A DNA stretch of 64,000 nt. Origin: Todiramphus chloris collaris. Its lineage: Eukaryota > Chordata > Aves > Coraciiformes > Alcedinidae. Every line of letters begins with the position of its first letter. Within the stretch, counting starts at the first letter, position 1. This document shows, in pieces, positions 48,001 through 58,690 of this stretch. A program made the translations under genes and the position numbers. Location: positions 13,956,437 through 14,020,436 of the forward strand of contig JANVCC010000030.1 of the NCBI GenBank assembly GCA_025345505.1, given 5' to 3'. Under the pieces are notes generated by a model, which saw only the letters and a program-made list of their open reading frames with translations, searched no databases and was not told the origin of the DNA.

Positions 48001-51000
48001 TACTGAACCCTGGGGAACACCACTTGTGACCAGACACCAGCCCTTCCACAGCTGCCCAGGCTGCTTTGCAGGACTGGGAGCCCCACAGATCCCTCGGCTG
48101 CTGAGGTTTCCCCTTGTCTCCCGACTCTCTTCCCTGGGGGATAACTCTTCACTTGGAGGTGCTCCAGCAGAAAGAAGAGGTGCTTGCTGGAGCCTGTTGT
48201 GTCCTTCAGCTCTGCTAGGGGGTAAAGAGGAAGGCTTGGGACCTGACTGCTCTGTGGCTCTTGTGAGCTTCTCTCCTTTTCCCTTCTCCTCTCCTGCCTG
48301 AAATGCCCTTCTAGTTTTGCCCCCTCCTGGCCTTTCCCTCAGCCATGGCACAGAACGGGAAGATGTCCCTCCTTGCTTTCCATCCATTTGTCCCTGCCTG
48401 TGTGATGCAGAGCCCCTTTCATTTCACCCTGTGCAATGTCTGGACACCTCCAGCATACTGATGTGTGCCTGGTGTCATCTTTCTTTCCAGAGTCCCATGG
48501 CGATCCAGGCGGAGGGAGAGGTCCTGTCTCTGCTTCCACCCAGAGCAGTGAACTGAGCACACCCAGCTCCCTCTACATGGAGTATGGTGAGAACAGCCAG
48601 CCTCAGTGGGGACGCTCGCTCCTGGTCAGGCTCCTCCATCGGCTGTGGTGGCCTCAGCTACTGCCATCTGCCAGTGGCATGCTGGTTGGGCACTGGCAGG
48701 GCTTGTTAGCACGGGGATAGCAGCAGATCCCTCCCTCACATGTTTGTTGCTTGCTTTTCTAGACTCTGGACAGTATCTGAGCTCAGGGGAAGGGATGTTC
48801 AGAAGACCCTCAGAAGGGCAGTCCCTCATCAGCTACCTGTCTGAGCAGGACTTCGGGAGCTGTGCAGATCTGGAGAAGGTGAGGGAGGCAGCAGCAGCCT
48901 GTGTGCCTCGGGGAATGTATCTTACTGCAGGTTCAGTGATACTTCCTTCCATGAGGAAGGTAATCCCATAGTATTTCCTGCTACAGAGCTTGAAGTTTGA
49001 GTTCCTCAGTGGTGTCTGACAGACAGGATCTGCCCATCCAGCATATACACAGCAGCTTTGTGACATATTAGGGCTCCTCAGGGACATGTGCTGACTCCCC
49101 AGAGCAGATCTGTTGCACATCCTCTTTGTAGTATGCCACTTGTGCTTTGTGAGTATTCTGGTGCCCAGAAAGGCTTTAGTTTCTAGGTCCTCACAGAAGA
49201 ATCAGGTTTGGTGGGCTTGACAGGATTTAAGGTCTTTCTACCACCTTCCTCCTTATTGCTCTTCCCTGTTACAGGTGGTGGATCAGGATTTTACCAAGCC
49301 TTTCTACTTTCTCTGTGGTACAGCTTTGAATTCTCTTGCCCTTGCCTTTCAGGAGAATGCTCACTTCAGCATCTCAGAGTCCCTGATCGCTGCCATTGAG
49401 CTGATGAAATGCAACATGATGAGCCGGCAGCTGGAGGAGGAGGAGGAAGACAGCGACAAGGAGATCCAAGAGCTTAAACAGAAGATTCGCATTCGGCGCC
49501 AGCAGATCCGCACTAGGCACCTGTTCCCTACCTGCCAGGAGATGGGCTCAGACAGTGGGTGATGTGTTTTGGGCTCATCAGCTTGGGGGTGAGGGTTTTC
49601 TGTCCCTGGCCTGTCCTTAGAGCATCTTGCCTTCCTGCCGTTTGTGAAAAACAATTATATTGCTACCAATGTGCTGCAGAGATTCGTGAAACTCTGCTGC
49701 TTTTGAAGACCATGAGACTGATACTGTACATTGGTAACACCTCTGTGCTGCTGATGCTGGGTTATGGAATGGAATTTAATTTTGAACCTATAGCATTTTC
49801 CATCCTTGACCTCCATCCCTCCCTGCCCTGGCCATACCTGGCTGTTAACTTCTCCCTTAGCTGTCAGTGACCCTTCAGACCACTTCCATTGATGGCCTGT
49901 GTTGCATTCCTCCCAGGTCTTGTGGCGACAGACAGTGGGTCCCAGTTCAGCAGCCACGGCTCCATGCGTCTCTCTGACTCAGGCTCCGCGGAGGATGTGG
50001 AAGAGTATGAGATCCAAGGTAGGAGGGAATGGCTGTGTTGTTTTCCTCCACAGCAACAGACTTCTTGGTGTGGTTGTGTGAGGTCAGTCCCGCTGGAGAA
50101 GAGCACGTCCCTCTGGCCTTCAGAATGGCTTTTCCCAAACAAATGGCTGAATTCTGAGCATGAGCAGAACAACCAGTTTCCCTCATGTGGTGGCATGACT
50201 GTCCTTCAAAATCCTCTGTAACCCTCTAGCACTCAGTGCCTTTGGCTGGTAGGTGGTTTCCATTTCATTCCCTGGTCCACATAGTGGCTGTCACAGCTAG
50301 AGAGAGGTGGGAGAGCTGCCATCCTACTCTCTTCCTTCCCAGGCAGAAGGAGCCATAGCTCTGACCACTTACCTCTTGGGTGGCAGTGGTGGGTGCTGGT
50401 CATATCCTGACCTGTAATACCTGTAGTCTCTGCTCCTGGAAGCTTGGGTGGCTGAGCTTATTGCCCACAGGAAAGCTGTCTGGGTCCCGGGGTGTCCCTT
50501 TCCTTCAGAGCCTTGTACATCCTCCAAGGTGGATGACTGAGCAGTACCTCCATCTCACTGACTTTAAAAATAAGATGGAGCAGTCCAGCCTCCAGCTATA
50601 AACTTCTCATCTCTTGAATGCTGACAGCAAAGCCCTCCTTTCAGCCCCTGAGGGCTAGATTTGGGGCTCAGTTTTGAAGCCCACAGAGGGGTGTGTGAAT
50701 TCAGTTCTGGGCTTCTCCCATACGAGTGCTGCTCTTGTGTTGTGCCCTTTCTCTCTGGCTTGGCCAAAGCACTGAAGTCAACTGTTTTGTCATCACCATG
50801 TTATACAGATGGTAACGATGGATCTAACCTGATTCAAATGTCCAAGAACGGCCTCTCAGTGTCAATGGCTTCCTTGTTCTCAGGTAGTACCCCTCAGTGC
50901 TCCCCTGCAGCACGTACCTGTGTGTGTGCAAGGCGTGTGTGTGCGTGTGCATGTGCACACTTCTCAGAAATCTGCCTGGTGTGGCAACTGGGAACGGTAT

Positions 51001-54000
51001 CATCCAGACATCAGTGAGAAAAGCCATGGCAGGATGATATGGCAAGATGGAGCAGAGAGGCAGAGGAGCTCTGCCGTGGGCTCCATCCCCTAGGGTGGTT
51101 TGCTGTGCAGTACTTTGACTATTCCAAATGTGCCTGCTGTGGTGAGGACCTGTCTTGTCTGGGGTAGGGCTTGGCAGGGTGATGGCACAGCTTTGTAGCA
51201 ATGTAGCTGCTGAAAGCTGAGCCTGGGCTGGATGATAGCAGACTCTTCTACAGGGTAGGCCCAGGTCTCCGTCCCAGGTGCCTTGGGGAACGTTTCCTGC
51301 TTGACCTGGCAGAGCTGGTGTGCTGCAGCTCTTACCCAAACCACAGCCAATCCTTCCTGTCCTGCTCACACTTGACTTGGAGAAGAATCCTTCCAGAAGG
51401 AAGTCCTGAAGGGAGAAGTAGTGAGAACAGACAGGACACAGGCTGTTCACACTGGAGGCCCTGGGCTCTGGGATCACATGCAGCCACTTCTTGCTTAGTG
51501 GTTTGATTGTTTACAGTACTACTAGACAATCCTTCCGGTCCTCTGGCCGTGTTTAAATAACCTTCACGTGCTCTCCATTTGCTTTAGCAAGGGAATAGCC
51601 TGCGTGGGCTGCTGCTGATCTCTCCTGCCAGGTGTTTGGCACCAGCACGTTGCTCCTGCTGGAGATGCTGGAGATACTGGTGCTCAGAGCTTCCCCATCA
51701 GCCCTTCTGTGGCCTGTGTTTACAGCCCAGGGGTTTAATCCAGGGGGGGCTTTTCCTGGCCTGAAGCTGACATAGGTGGGCTGGGGTGATGTCCTTGGGT
51801 TTGGGGGCTGTTCACGAGCTCCCTGGGGACTGTCCCACCTGGTGATATTGGGCAGCTAACTGGCACCTTTTGGGGAGTGTCTGCAGTTAGGGTTGGAAAG
51901 TGAGAGGTGGCAGGATGCCAGTGCTAGCCCCTGTGGGAGCCTAGGGTGAGATCTGACTCCTTCTGCCAGCCCTGAGGTGATGCCTGAGCGTGCCAGCTCT
52001 GCCTCCCCACTTGGCCAACATTCTGCTGCATGTGCCCCGCTGTTTGCTCGTGTTGGGCACCAGAGCACAGCAGGTATGTCTGGCCGGTGCCCTCCATGGT
52101 CAGGAGGCTACGTTTGCCTGAACTCCCTGTTTTCTGCATCTAGAAGTCTGATGGCATGACGTAGGTATGCAGATTCCTTAGCGTTAGGATGCTTTCCTGT
52201 GCCTGTTGCCAGCAATGGATGTCAAACAAGAAGGGTCCAGCATCCATGCTGGACTCCTCCAGCGTGAGACTCTAAATGTACAGGCAGGACTGGGACTTGC
52301 TCCCCTCGCTGCCAGGAAAGCCCTGCTCTTCCTGCAGGATCTGATGGCTTGGCAGTGGCACTCTTCACTCAGCCAGGCCATGATTCCCTTGGCCTCGGTG
52401 TGCAGTTGGTGCCTGGGGGATGGGGTGAATTCTGTGCACCCGCAACCCCGTGTCTGAGTAACCAGCCTGCTTGGGGTGGTGGAGCAGAGACCCCAAACTG
52501 TGCCTCCCCTAGCCAAGCACTGGGACACTGGCTGTGGGAGAGCTGCAAGCCTGTGTTTCGGGGTGGGGTGGTCACTGCAGACCCTGTTCCTAGAGCTCCC
52601 CAGAAGTACAAAAGAGAAGACCTGCTGGGCTAAAGATTTGTGGCATTGGCCTCCTGTCTGTCCTGACCTGTAGTACTTTCCCCTTGCATGCTGCCCTCCT
52701 GCCCTTTTCTGGGGGCCTGTCTGCAATGAAGCAGGGTTTCTGCCTGCCTTGTACTGCTGTCCCATGGTCCTTCCACTGTTGAGATGAATTCCCTGTCAGG
52801 GTTTAACCTGCTGCAGTGAAAGACAGATGAGTGATGAAGGTACTGCTGGGTACTGCCTGGTACCTGAGGCTGGCACCAAAGAGGGATATGGGGCAGCTCA
52901 GGGCTGTTGGGAGGCTGATGGAGGGACGGAGGGAGCAGGACATCAGTGTCCTGCACCTTATCTTGGACTCCTCCCTCCTTGGGAGATGGGTCATTGGCCT
53001 CTGACTCTCTCTCTGCATGGTTGCTGGTGTGTCTCTGGAGTGCTGGGCTGAGGCTGCCAGCCCTGGCTGTGCAGTCACTGACAAGCTGTGGCATGGCCAA
53101 CATTTGATCTTACAGTTTGCGGTCCAGTAGAGAGGAGGGCTCTGCATCCCATTGCTAATCCCTTGCAGCATCTATACTGCCCATAGAGAGATACTACCTT
53201 CTTGCTAACCTTGCTGTCCTGCCTTCCTAGCTCCTGTGTGTGTACTGGTTCAGGCCATGTCACTGCTAGGACTTGGTGTGTGACCTGTACCAGCAGCCAC
53301 TTGTCTCCCCGAGACCTCAGGCTCACTGTTCTCCCAACATCCCACCATGTCCTTCCCTTGTAACTCGAACAGTGGACTGGTTAGACTGCACCTCTCCTTG
53401 ATGCTCCCTGCCACTAGTAGAAGTTGATGCTGTAGTTCACCTGCTTTTGAACAGCTTGATGAGTTTTATGGTGAAGCTTTGGTTTGAAATGAGTGTATCG
53501 CCCTGCTCTGCCCCATCTGCTCCACCTCGTCTGTTTGTGATTCAGATGCAGACATCAAGAGGAACCCAGACTCCAGCAGAAGGTCCTTTCTCTCCTCGGA
53601 GTCCATGTACGTCTTCAACTGGTGGCACGACATTTTGGTACCAAGTTTCCCATCCTGCTCAGCTCTGCTCTTCCCACGTTCATCAGCTGCTGTTTTGCAC
53701 TGGAGTGGACAGCCCTCCCCTCCCCTCCTCTCCCCTCCTCTTCCCTCCCCTCCCCTCCCCTCCCCTTCCCTCCTTTACTTGGCAGTGGGGCTCTGGGTTC
53801 TAGTCTTAAATCTGTGGAGCTGTACCTGGGATGATCAGGATATTCACATGAGGTAGATACGGACTGGTGTCAGGAGAGATGCCCATACCTCCTAACAGGT
53901 GAGAGGCTGGGAGAGGACCTGGCACAACCTGGAGCATCTGGAGTGGCTGCTGGCTTCCTGCTGGCTCAGAGCCTCCCCTGCCTCCCCCCTCTCACCTGGG

Positions 54001-57000
54001 ACAGCCTATCAGGCTGCTTGGTGCTGCTGCCTTCTCTCCAGCCCTCACTGCTGTGCTGTGACCCAGAGGTGGAACTGCTGGCACCCAGTGATGCTCACAA
54101 CCTCTGGGTGCGGGGGAGAAGTGCAGAGTCCTTTCCCAGTACTGCCCCGGCGTGGAGAGGTGGGGGCTGTGGCAGCATCTTGGGTAGGTTCATACTGGGA
54201 GAGCAGTTCCTTCTGGCTCACACAGACACTGGGTCTCACTTTGCAGCTTCCCCTGCCAACAGCCACAGGTTTGGTTGGGTGAGATACATTTTGCTTGCCT
54301 TTCTAAACAGTGGTTTTGCCATTAGCCAGCTTTGCTTGGGGGCAGCTGCAAAGACAGAAATCAGTCACAAACGTCAATTTTAAGCCTCTGTAGCAGTGCA
54401 GAAATAGGGTACCAGAGTTGGAACGTGCTTGGCTTGAGCTGGAACTGGCATCAGGGCTTGTGAGGAGGGCACAGCTGTGAGATCTGGGACTAACCACTCC
54501 CTTTGCTGTCTAGATCCCACTCCTTCCTCAATTCCAACTCAGCAGAGGCCGTGGCCATGGGCTTGCTGAAGCAGTTTGAGGGCATGCAGCTCCCAGCCGC
54601 CTCTGAACTGGAGTGGCTGGTCCCCGAGCACGACGCCCCACAGAAGGTAGGGCTGCGAGTCCACAGTCACCGATCGCATTTGATCTTCCCTGAACCCCTG
54701 GCTTCAGCCCACTGCTGAGGGGCTTTGCTAGTCCCAGCGATCCCTTCGTGGAGCTGGAGGAGGGGTTTTGTCTGGGCTCTGGAGATGGGTGCAGCTGAGC
54801 AGCACTCTGCCACCACAGCCTCCTGAAGCAGAGTGCCTGGATCCTTGGAGAAACCCCTTCTTCAGCCACCACTTAGCTGGAGCAGCAGCTGGGTGCCTGG
54901 CAGTTTTCCCTGCAGGCTTGTGGCAAGCCAGCCAGGTGAATCGCCCTTGCGGTACTAGGCAGGGATCTGACCCTCTTGCCTGCCTCTCCCAGCTCCTGCC
55001 CATCCCTGACTCTCTGCCCATCTCTCCTGATGATGGAGAACATGCTGACATCTACAAGCTGAGGATTCGGGTGCGCGGAAACCTGGAGTGGGCCCCACCG
55101 CGACCACAGATCATCTTCAATGTTCACCCAGCCCCAACGTAAGGACCGACACGGCCGAGGGCTCTCTGGGGACCTGCCCTTTCCGACCCTTTTCCATCAA
55201 CACCAGGGTTGATTATCCTCTCCTTCTTGCTTGCCCACCAGGGCTTCTCTTCTCTGAGCCTGGTAAATCCACAGTGGTCACCACTGGCAGCTGGTGCTGT
55301 GAGATGGAATCAGTGCCTGTGGTTGGTACCTTTGGTGGGCACCAAGGCACAGCAGGGCTTTTCCCCTTGGGTTTGTTGTCCATACTTGAGTGGCAAAGCA
55401 TGTGGTCATCTCTGCCATCCAGACCTGTGCCAGTGCACATCCTCTGGTGCCAGGTGGCATCAAGGCTGGACTCATGCATGTTGTCTTCTATCTCTGGGCA
55501 GGAGGAAGGTGGCCATAGCCAAACAGAATTACCGGTGTGCAGGCTGTGGCATCCGGACTGACCCTGGTGAGTGCTGGGATCCTGACCTGTAGCCAGAGAG
55601 TGGGGAAGAACCTATGAACAACTGGGAAGATGTAGAGTGGGTGGGTGGTGACAGCCCAGCACAAGCTCACTGGGGAAATGGTACACTGCCTTTGCCAGCT
55701 CTGCCTGCACATTCACTTGCAGCACCCACAGAGGAGCCTCCTTCTCCAGGAGGTGTGGGGTCTGGTGGAGACAAAGAGCAGTCAGCCTGTCCTTCAGAGG
55801 GCATTTCAGATGTTGACTCTTCTAAGACAAAGTCATTTGATGGGGTCATAAAGCTCACAGCAGGCTCTGCTGTGGGTACAGCTGTTTGACCAGACATCTT
55901 TCTGAATGCGTATGTAGATGTGGCTGCATGAAACTGGACCGTGGTCCCAAATGCTTGTGCAGCCATCATCAGGGGTGCTTGCAGACCCCAGATCCAAGTG
56001 CTCTGGGGCTGGAGGGAGAGGTACCAGCAAGGCACACTGATGTGCTTGTTGGAAATGCTGAGTCCAGTATGCAGTTGGGCAGAGCCCATGACTCGGCTGA
56101 CCTCCCTGTCTGCCTGGGTTTGGCCAGATTACATCAAGAGGCTGCGTTACTGTGAGTACCTGGGAAAGTATTTCTGCCAGTGCTGCCACGAGAATGCCCA
56201 GATGGTCATCCCCAGCCGCATCCTGCGCAAGTGGGACTTCAGCAAGTACTACGTGAGCAACTTCTCCAAAGACCTGCTGAGCAAGATCTGGAGTGACCCG
56301 CTATTCAACGTGCAGGATATCAATCCTGCCCTGTACCGGAAAGTGAAGTCTCTCAACCAAGTGTGGGTATGACCCTTTCCACGCCTTCCTGAGCTGGGTT
56401 TGCCTGAGGTGGGTGGCTGCCAATTGTAAACTGTATTGCAGGGAAGCTGGGGAGAAGCAGATACCTCAGGTTTTGAGGCTTCAAACCTCAGCACCGTGGG
56501 GTTCCGTTCACCTCTTCTTTGTCTGCTAACGTAGGAATTTCAGAAGGAATTTCTGCCTGGTGTCCATCTGGGCTTCAGTTTATCTCCTGGAGCACATGAT
56601 GATGGTTCTGCTGGCTTTGCCCTGTGTGGTGTAAACACTTCAGTAGCAGGGGAGCAGCCTCTGAGGAGCAGTGATTGTTTAACCAATGCAGGACACGGGC
56701 AGACCTGCTTGGCTAAGGGCTGAGCTCTTTTCACTGATTCTTGTGCCCCTCCTTCCTCTCCAGCTGCTGCGAATCCAACTTTTCCACATGAAGAACATGT
56801 TTAAGACGTGCCGGCTAGCTAAAGAGTGAGTCTGGGGCCGTGAGGTGAAGCTGGTTTGCTGTCCTGGGTCTGTTCCTTGGCACTTTGCACCGGGGATTGG
56901 TGCAGCCTGTGCAGTGAGCAATGTGGGGAGGGCGGGGTGGAGGGGGAGACAGAGCAGAAGCAGTGAAGGTGGGGTGCTTAGTGGAGTGGCTTTGCTCTGA

Positions 57001-58690
57001 GCTCTGGTTTCTCTGTCCTTGCAGCCTCCTAGACTCCTTTGATGCGGTGCCTGGGCACTTGACAGAGGATTTGCACCTCTACTCACTGAGTGACCTCAGT
57101 GCCACGAAGAAAGGGGACCTGGTGCCTCGCCTGACAGAGCTCCTGAAGGCTGGCAGCCTGCACGTTGAGAAATGCATGGTAAGGCTTCCTCGCCTGCCTC
57201 CCGCACAGCTCCACACCCTCGGGAGCACCCTGGGGAGCAGGCTTTGCTGCAAACATAGCCAATGGGGAGGCCTTTGACGTCCAGGGCAACCACCAAATTG
57301 ACTGATTCAATGCTAATTGCTCCTTCCTGCTCCACAGAGTTCCTACCCAGAATATCTGGCATATTTGTTACCCCATTTTGGCTCTCCCCTACCTCTGACA
57401 CATGTTGATTCAGCCTTGCTGTGCTCCATGCTGAGGAAAGGCTGTCCCACATGGTTAGAGCAGGGCGCTGTGTCCTCTGTCCGGCTCTGCTCTATCTCTT
57501 GCTCTGCTTGCCAGGGAGATGAGGAGCATTTAGCTGCTTTTTCCTCACCTTTTCTCTTTCCAGCTGTGCCAAGCCAAAGGCTTCATCTGTGAGTTCTGCC
57601 AGAATGAGGGTGACATCATCTTCCCCTTTGAGCTCAACAAGTGCAGGACATGTGAAGGTGAGATGGTCAGGAGAAACAGGGAGGGACAGACCATGGGGCC
57701 ACCAAAGTCTGCCTCCAGTTTGAGTGGTATTTGTGCCAGTGAGAGGTACGGAGCCAGCCAGACTATAGGGCCTCTGTGCATGGCTGTGTCTCTGCACCAC
57801 GTTACCACAGCAGCAAATCAGCATTATAATGGTGTTTGGCCAGAGCTGCTGGCGTGGTGGAGTGTGTAGGTCCCTTCCTGACCACACTGTGTGCTGACTG
57901 CCCCAACAGCAGCAGGCAGTAAGTTGTGACTGCAGTGAGTGGGTGTCTGGGAGCCCTGGCTGCCCTTCTGCTGCGGTTATGGGACAGGCTGCAGCCTGCA
58001 AGGAGCTCCTCTGCCCCACTTGGATGACTGGAGCTGATCTGGTAGAGCAGGGTGAGCCCGAAGGCTTTGTGTCTGTGCCCTGCCTGCCTTCCAAGAAATC
58101 CCTGGCCCCCTTTAAGGAACCATCCTCGGTAATGCCCAGTACTAATGGCCAAGCAGAACTTGGCCCTGCAGTTTTGGGCCAGCCTCTGAACTGGTTTGAA
58201 GTGGCTCCTGACAACATGTAAGCCTTGTTCTGGCAAACACAGTGCCAGAGAAAACTTGGGGCAGAGTCACTGTTTCCTTGGAGAATCAGGAAAGTTTAGG
58301 GAGGGACCTTGTGCGGAGTAGGAGATGTACTGCCTGTGCTCTCAAAGGCTTTGCAAGGCAGTGCAGGGACCCTGCAGCGTGACTTCTTGCTGCTTCTGTA
58401 ATGGTGCTGGGTCCCAGCTTCTGGGGCATGTTCTGCCATGGCTTTGGGTTGAAATGTCCTCCAGGAGAAGCCTGGAGCATGCTTCCGCGTGGTGCAGAGC
58501 ATCCCTCAGCCATGCTCTCCCCACAGAGTGCAAAGCCTGCTACCACAAATCCTGCTTCAAATCCACCCGCTGTCCCCGCTGTGAGCGGCTTCAAGCCCGG
58601 AGAGAGCTGCTGGCCAAGCAGAGCATGGAGTCCTACGTCTCGGACTATGAAGACGAGCTGGAGCAGCCGGAGGCAGTAGCAGCCACATGA
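33084..58690 (+). CDS. RUBCN: RUBCN (Rubicon), 21 coding exons, full-length
   Basis: Rubicon binds the Beclin 1-VPS34-UVRAG PI3-kinase complex and Rab7 on late endosomes, restraining autophagosome maturation, and takes part in LC3-associated phagocytosis. Coding exons: 33084-33121, 39241-39394, 41777-41857, 42775-42934, 43107-43213, 44092-44245, 44472-45014, 48491-48586, 48763-48878, 49353-49554, 49917-50018, 50809-50883, 53546-53606, 54514-54646, 54993-55138, 55502-55566, 56128-56366, 56764-56825, 57025-57178, 57564-57657, 58527-58690 (TGA 58688-58690). Every junction keeps frame with AG acceptor and GT donor, giving 981 codons against 972 residues in human. Order of parts: RUN domain (about 15-180), Ser-rich middle, acidic coiled coil (about 505-540), and the C-terminal cysteine-rich Rubicon-homology domain (about 680-981). 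The start [12 protein letters not shown] is the only ATG in exon 1 leading into [18 protein letters not shown] strong CpG promoter precedes it. Confidence 0.95.
33122..39240 (+). other. RUBCN: RUBCN intron 1 (6.1 kb)
   Basis: This lies between the short first exon (donor GTGGGG, 33122) and exon 2. The first 400 bp belong to the CpG island. A second GC-rich stretch at about 35740-35990 could be regulatory. Long plus-strand ORFs such as 35234-36139 have no splice-compatible context or recognisable protein, and I saw no repeat family member. Confidence 0.75.
39241..43213 (+). CDS. RUBCN: RUBCN exons 2-5: RUN domain
   Basis: Exons 39241-39394, 41777-41857, 42775-42934 and 43107-43213 encode the N-terminal RUN domain, the module that in Rubicon supports VPS34 inhibition and phagosome recruitment. 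Characteristic segments are [53 protein letters not shown] and [20 protein letters not shown], nearly identical to human. The intron after exon 2 is 2.4 kb, the others shorter. No key residue appears lost. Confidence 0.95.
44092..48586 (+). CDS. RUBCN: RUBCN exons 6-8: Ser/Thr-rich linker
   Basis: Exons 44092-44245, 44472-45014 and 48491-48586. This low-complexity, Ser-rich region diverges from human apart from anchors [41 protein letters not shown] and [10 protein letters not shown]. Basic-Ser segments such as RRSSFSEG resemble phosphorylation and 14-3-3 sites, but that is inference. Exon 7 is the longest (543 bp). The 3.5 kb intron after it carries a CR1 element. Confidence 0.9.
46152..46187 (+). 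repeat. two-copy tandem repeat, ~17-bp unit
   Basis: The unit GGTGCTGCCATCCCTT occurs twice in direct succession. Confidence 0.7.
47065..48045 (-). mobile_element. CR1 LINE copy with partial reverse transcriptase, minus orientation
   Basis: The longest retrotransposon in the window, about 1 kb. On the minus strand it starts inside ORF2, with reverse-transcriptase motifs [20 protein letters not shown] and ADDTKLG at about 48035-47900. It continues to HLGHNNP and [13 protein letters not shown], then the 3' end with GTTGGACTAGATGATCTCG and a terminal TTTTGTGATCCTG. The frame is lost near 47830, where the first motifs and the following segment fall in different frames, so the copy is inactive. 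It is inserted antisense to RUBCN in intron 7. Confidence 0.92.
48763..48878 (+). CDS. RUBCN: RUBCN exon 9
   Basis: This encodes the highly conserved [20 protein letters not shown] and FGSCADLEK segment, phase 1 to phase 0. The acceptor is TTTTCTAG and the donor GTGAGG. It lies just before the coiled-coil exon, and an in-frame alternative acceptor at 49274 would add residues directly after its final LEK. Confidence 0.93.
49275..49352 (+). other. RUBCN: possible in-frame 5' extension of RUBCN exon 10 (alternative acceptor)
   Basis: A strong polypyrimidine tract followed by TTACAG ends at 49274. From there the frame is open for 26 codons straight into exon 10, in the correct phase after exon 9. 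The predicted insert starts VVDQDF and is hydrophobic and aromatic. Human Rubicon as I remember it joins LEK directly to ENAHF, so this would be an isoform or an unused acceptor. Confidence 0.35.
49353..49554 (+). CDS. RUBCN: RUBCN exon 10: acidic coiled-coil segment
   Basis: This encodes [20 protein letters not shown], then a run of glutamates, then [17 protein letters not shown], the predicted coiled coil that contributes to Beclin 1/VPS34 complex contacts in the known family. The donor is taken as A|GTGGGT at 49555, because only this choice gives the phase 1 junction to exon 11. The nearby GTGATG at 49559 would shift the frame. Confidence 0.9.
50809..50883 (+). CDS. RUBCN: RUBCN exon 12, 75-bp symmetric exon
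   Basis: Bounded by TTATACAG and GTAGTA, open in frame, 25 codons with phase 1 on both sides. It encodes [20 protein letters not shown] and a short tail between EEYEIQ (exon 11) and DADIKRN (exon 13). Skipping it would keep the frame and restore the junction I remember from the human protein. It is therefore probably a cassette exon. Confidence 0.75.
50884..53545 (+). other. RUBCN: RUBCN intron 12 (2.7 kb)
   Basis: Intronic sequence with TG-rich stretches near 50920-50960. No repeats of known family or extra exons are recognised. Confidence 0.7.
53707..53772 (+). repeat. (CCCCT)n pyrimidine-rich tract
   Basis: About 65 bp of CCCCT/CCTCT units in RUBCN intron 13, about 100 bp after the exon 13 donor. 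It is a polypyrimidine strand in the sense orientation, a possible PTB-type binding tract or triplex-forming sequence. Confidence 0.85.
54514..58690 (+). CDS. RUBCN: RUBCN exons 14-21: Rubicon-homology (RH) domain
   Basis: Eight exons encode the conserved C-terminus that binds Rab7 and, as in PLEKHM1, Pacer/RUBCNL and DEF8, coordinates zinc. Cysteine/histidine clusters are visible: [11 protein letters not shown] (exon 16), [18 protein letters not shown] (17), [15 protein letters not shown] across exons 19-20, [17 protein letters not shown] (20-21) and [15 protein letters not shown] (21). The conserved [19 protein letters not shown] in exon 14 and [17 protein letters not shown] in exon 17 confirm identity. 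The protein ends [12 protein letters not shown] plus a short Ala-rich tail. No cysteine appears missing. Confidence 0.95.

Larger units (their letters stand above)
45015..48490 (+). other. RUBCN: RUBCN intron 7 with CR1 insertion
   Basis: This 3.5 kb intron contains a roughly 1 kb antisense CR1 copy (47065-48045) and a short 17-bp tandem duplication (46152-46187). Nothing else is recognisable. Confidence 0.8.

Noticed and set aside
47704..48387. 227-codon minus-strand ORF as a host gene
   Set aside because: Its recognisable middle is CR1 reverse transcriptase and the rest is out-of-frame CR1 or flanking intron, so it is reported as a mobile element.
49559..49564. GTGATG as the donor of RUBCN exon 10
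   Set aside because: It leaves phase 2 and shifts exon 11 out of the conserved QFSS...SDSGSAEDV frame. GTGGGT at 49555 gives the correct phase.
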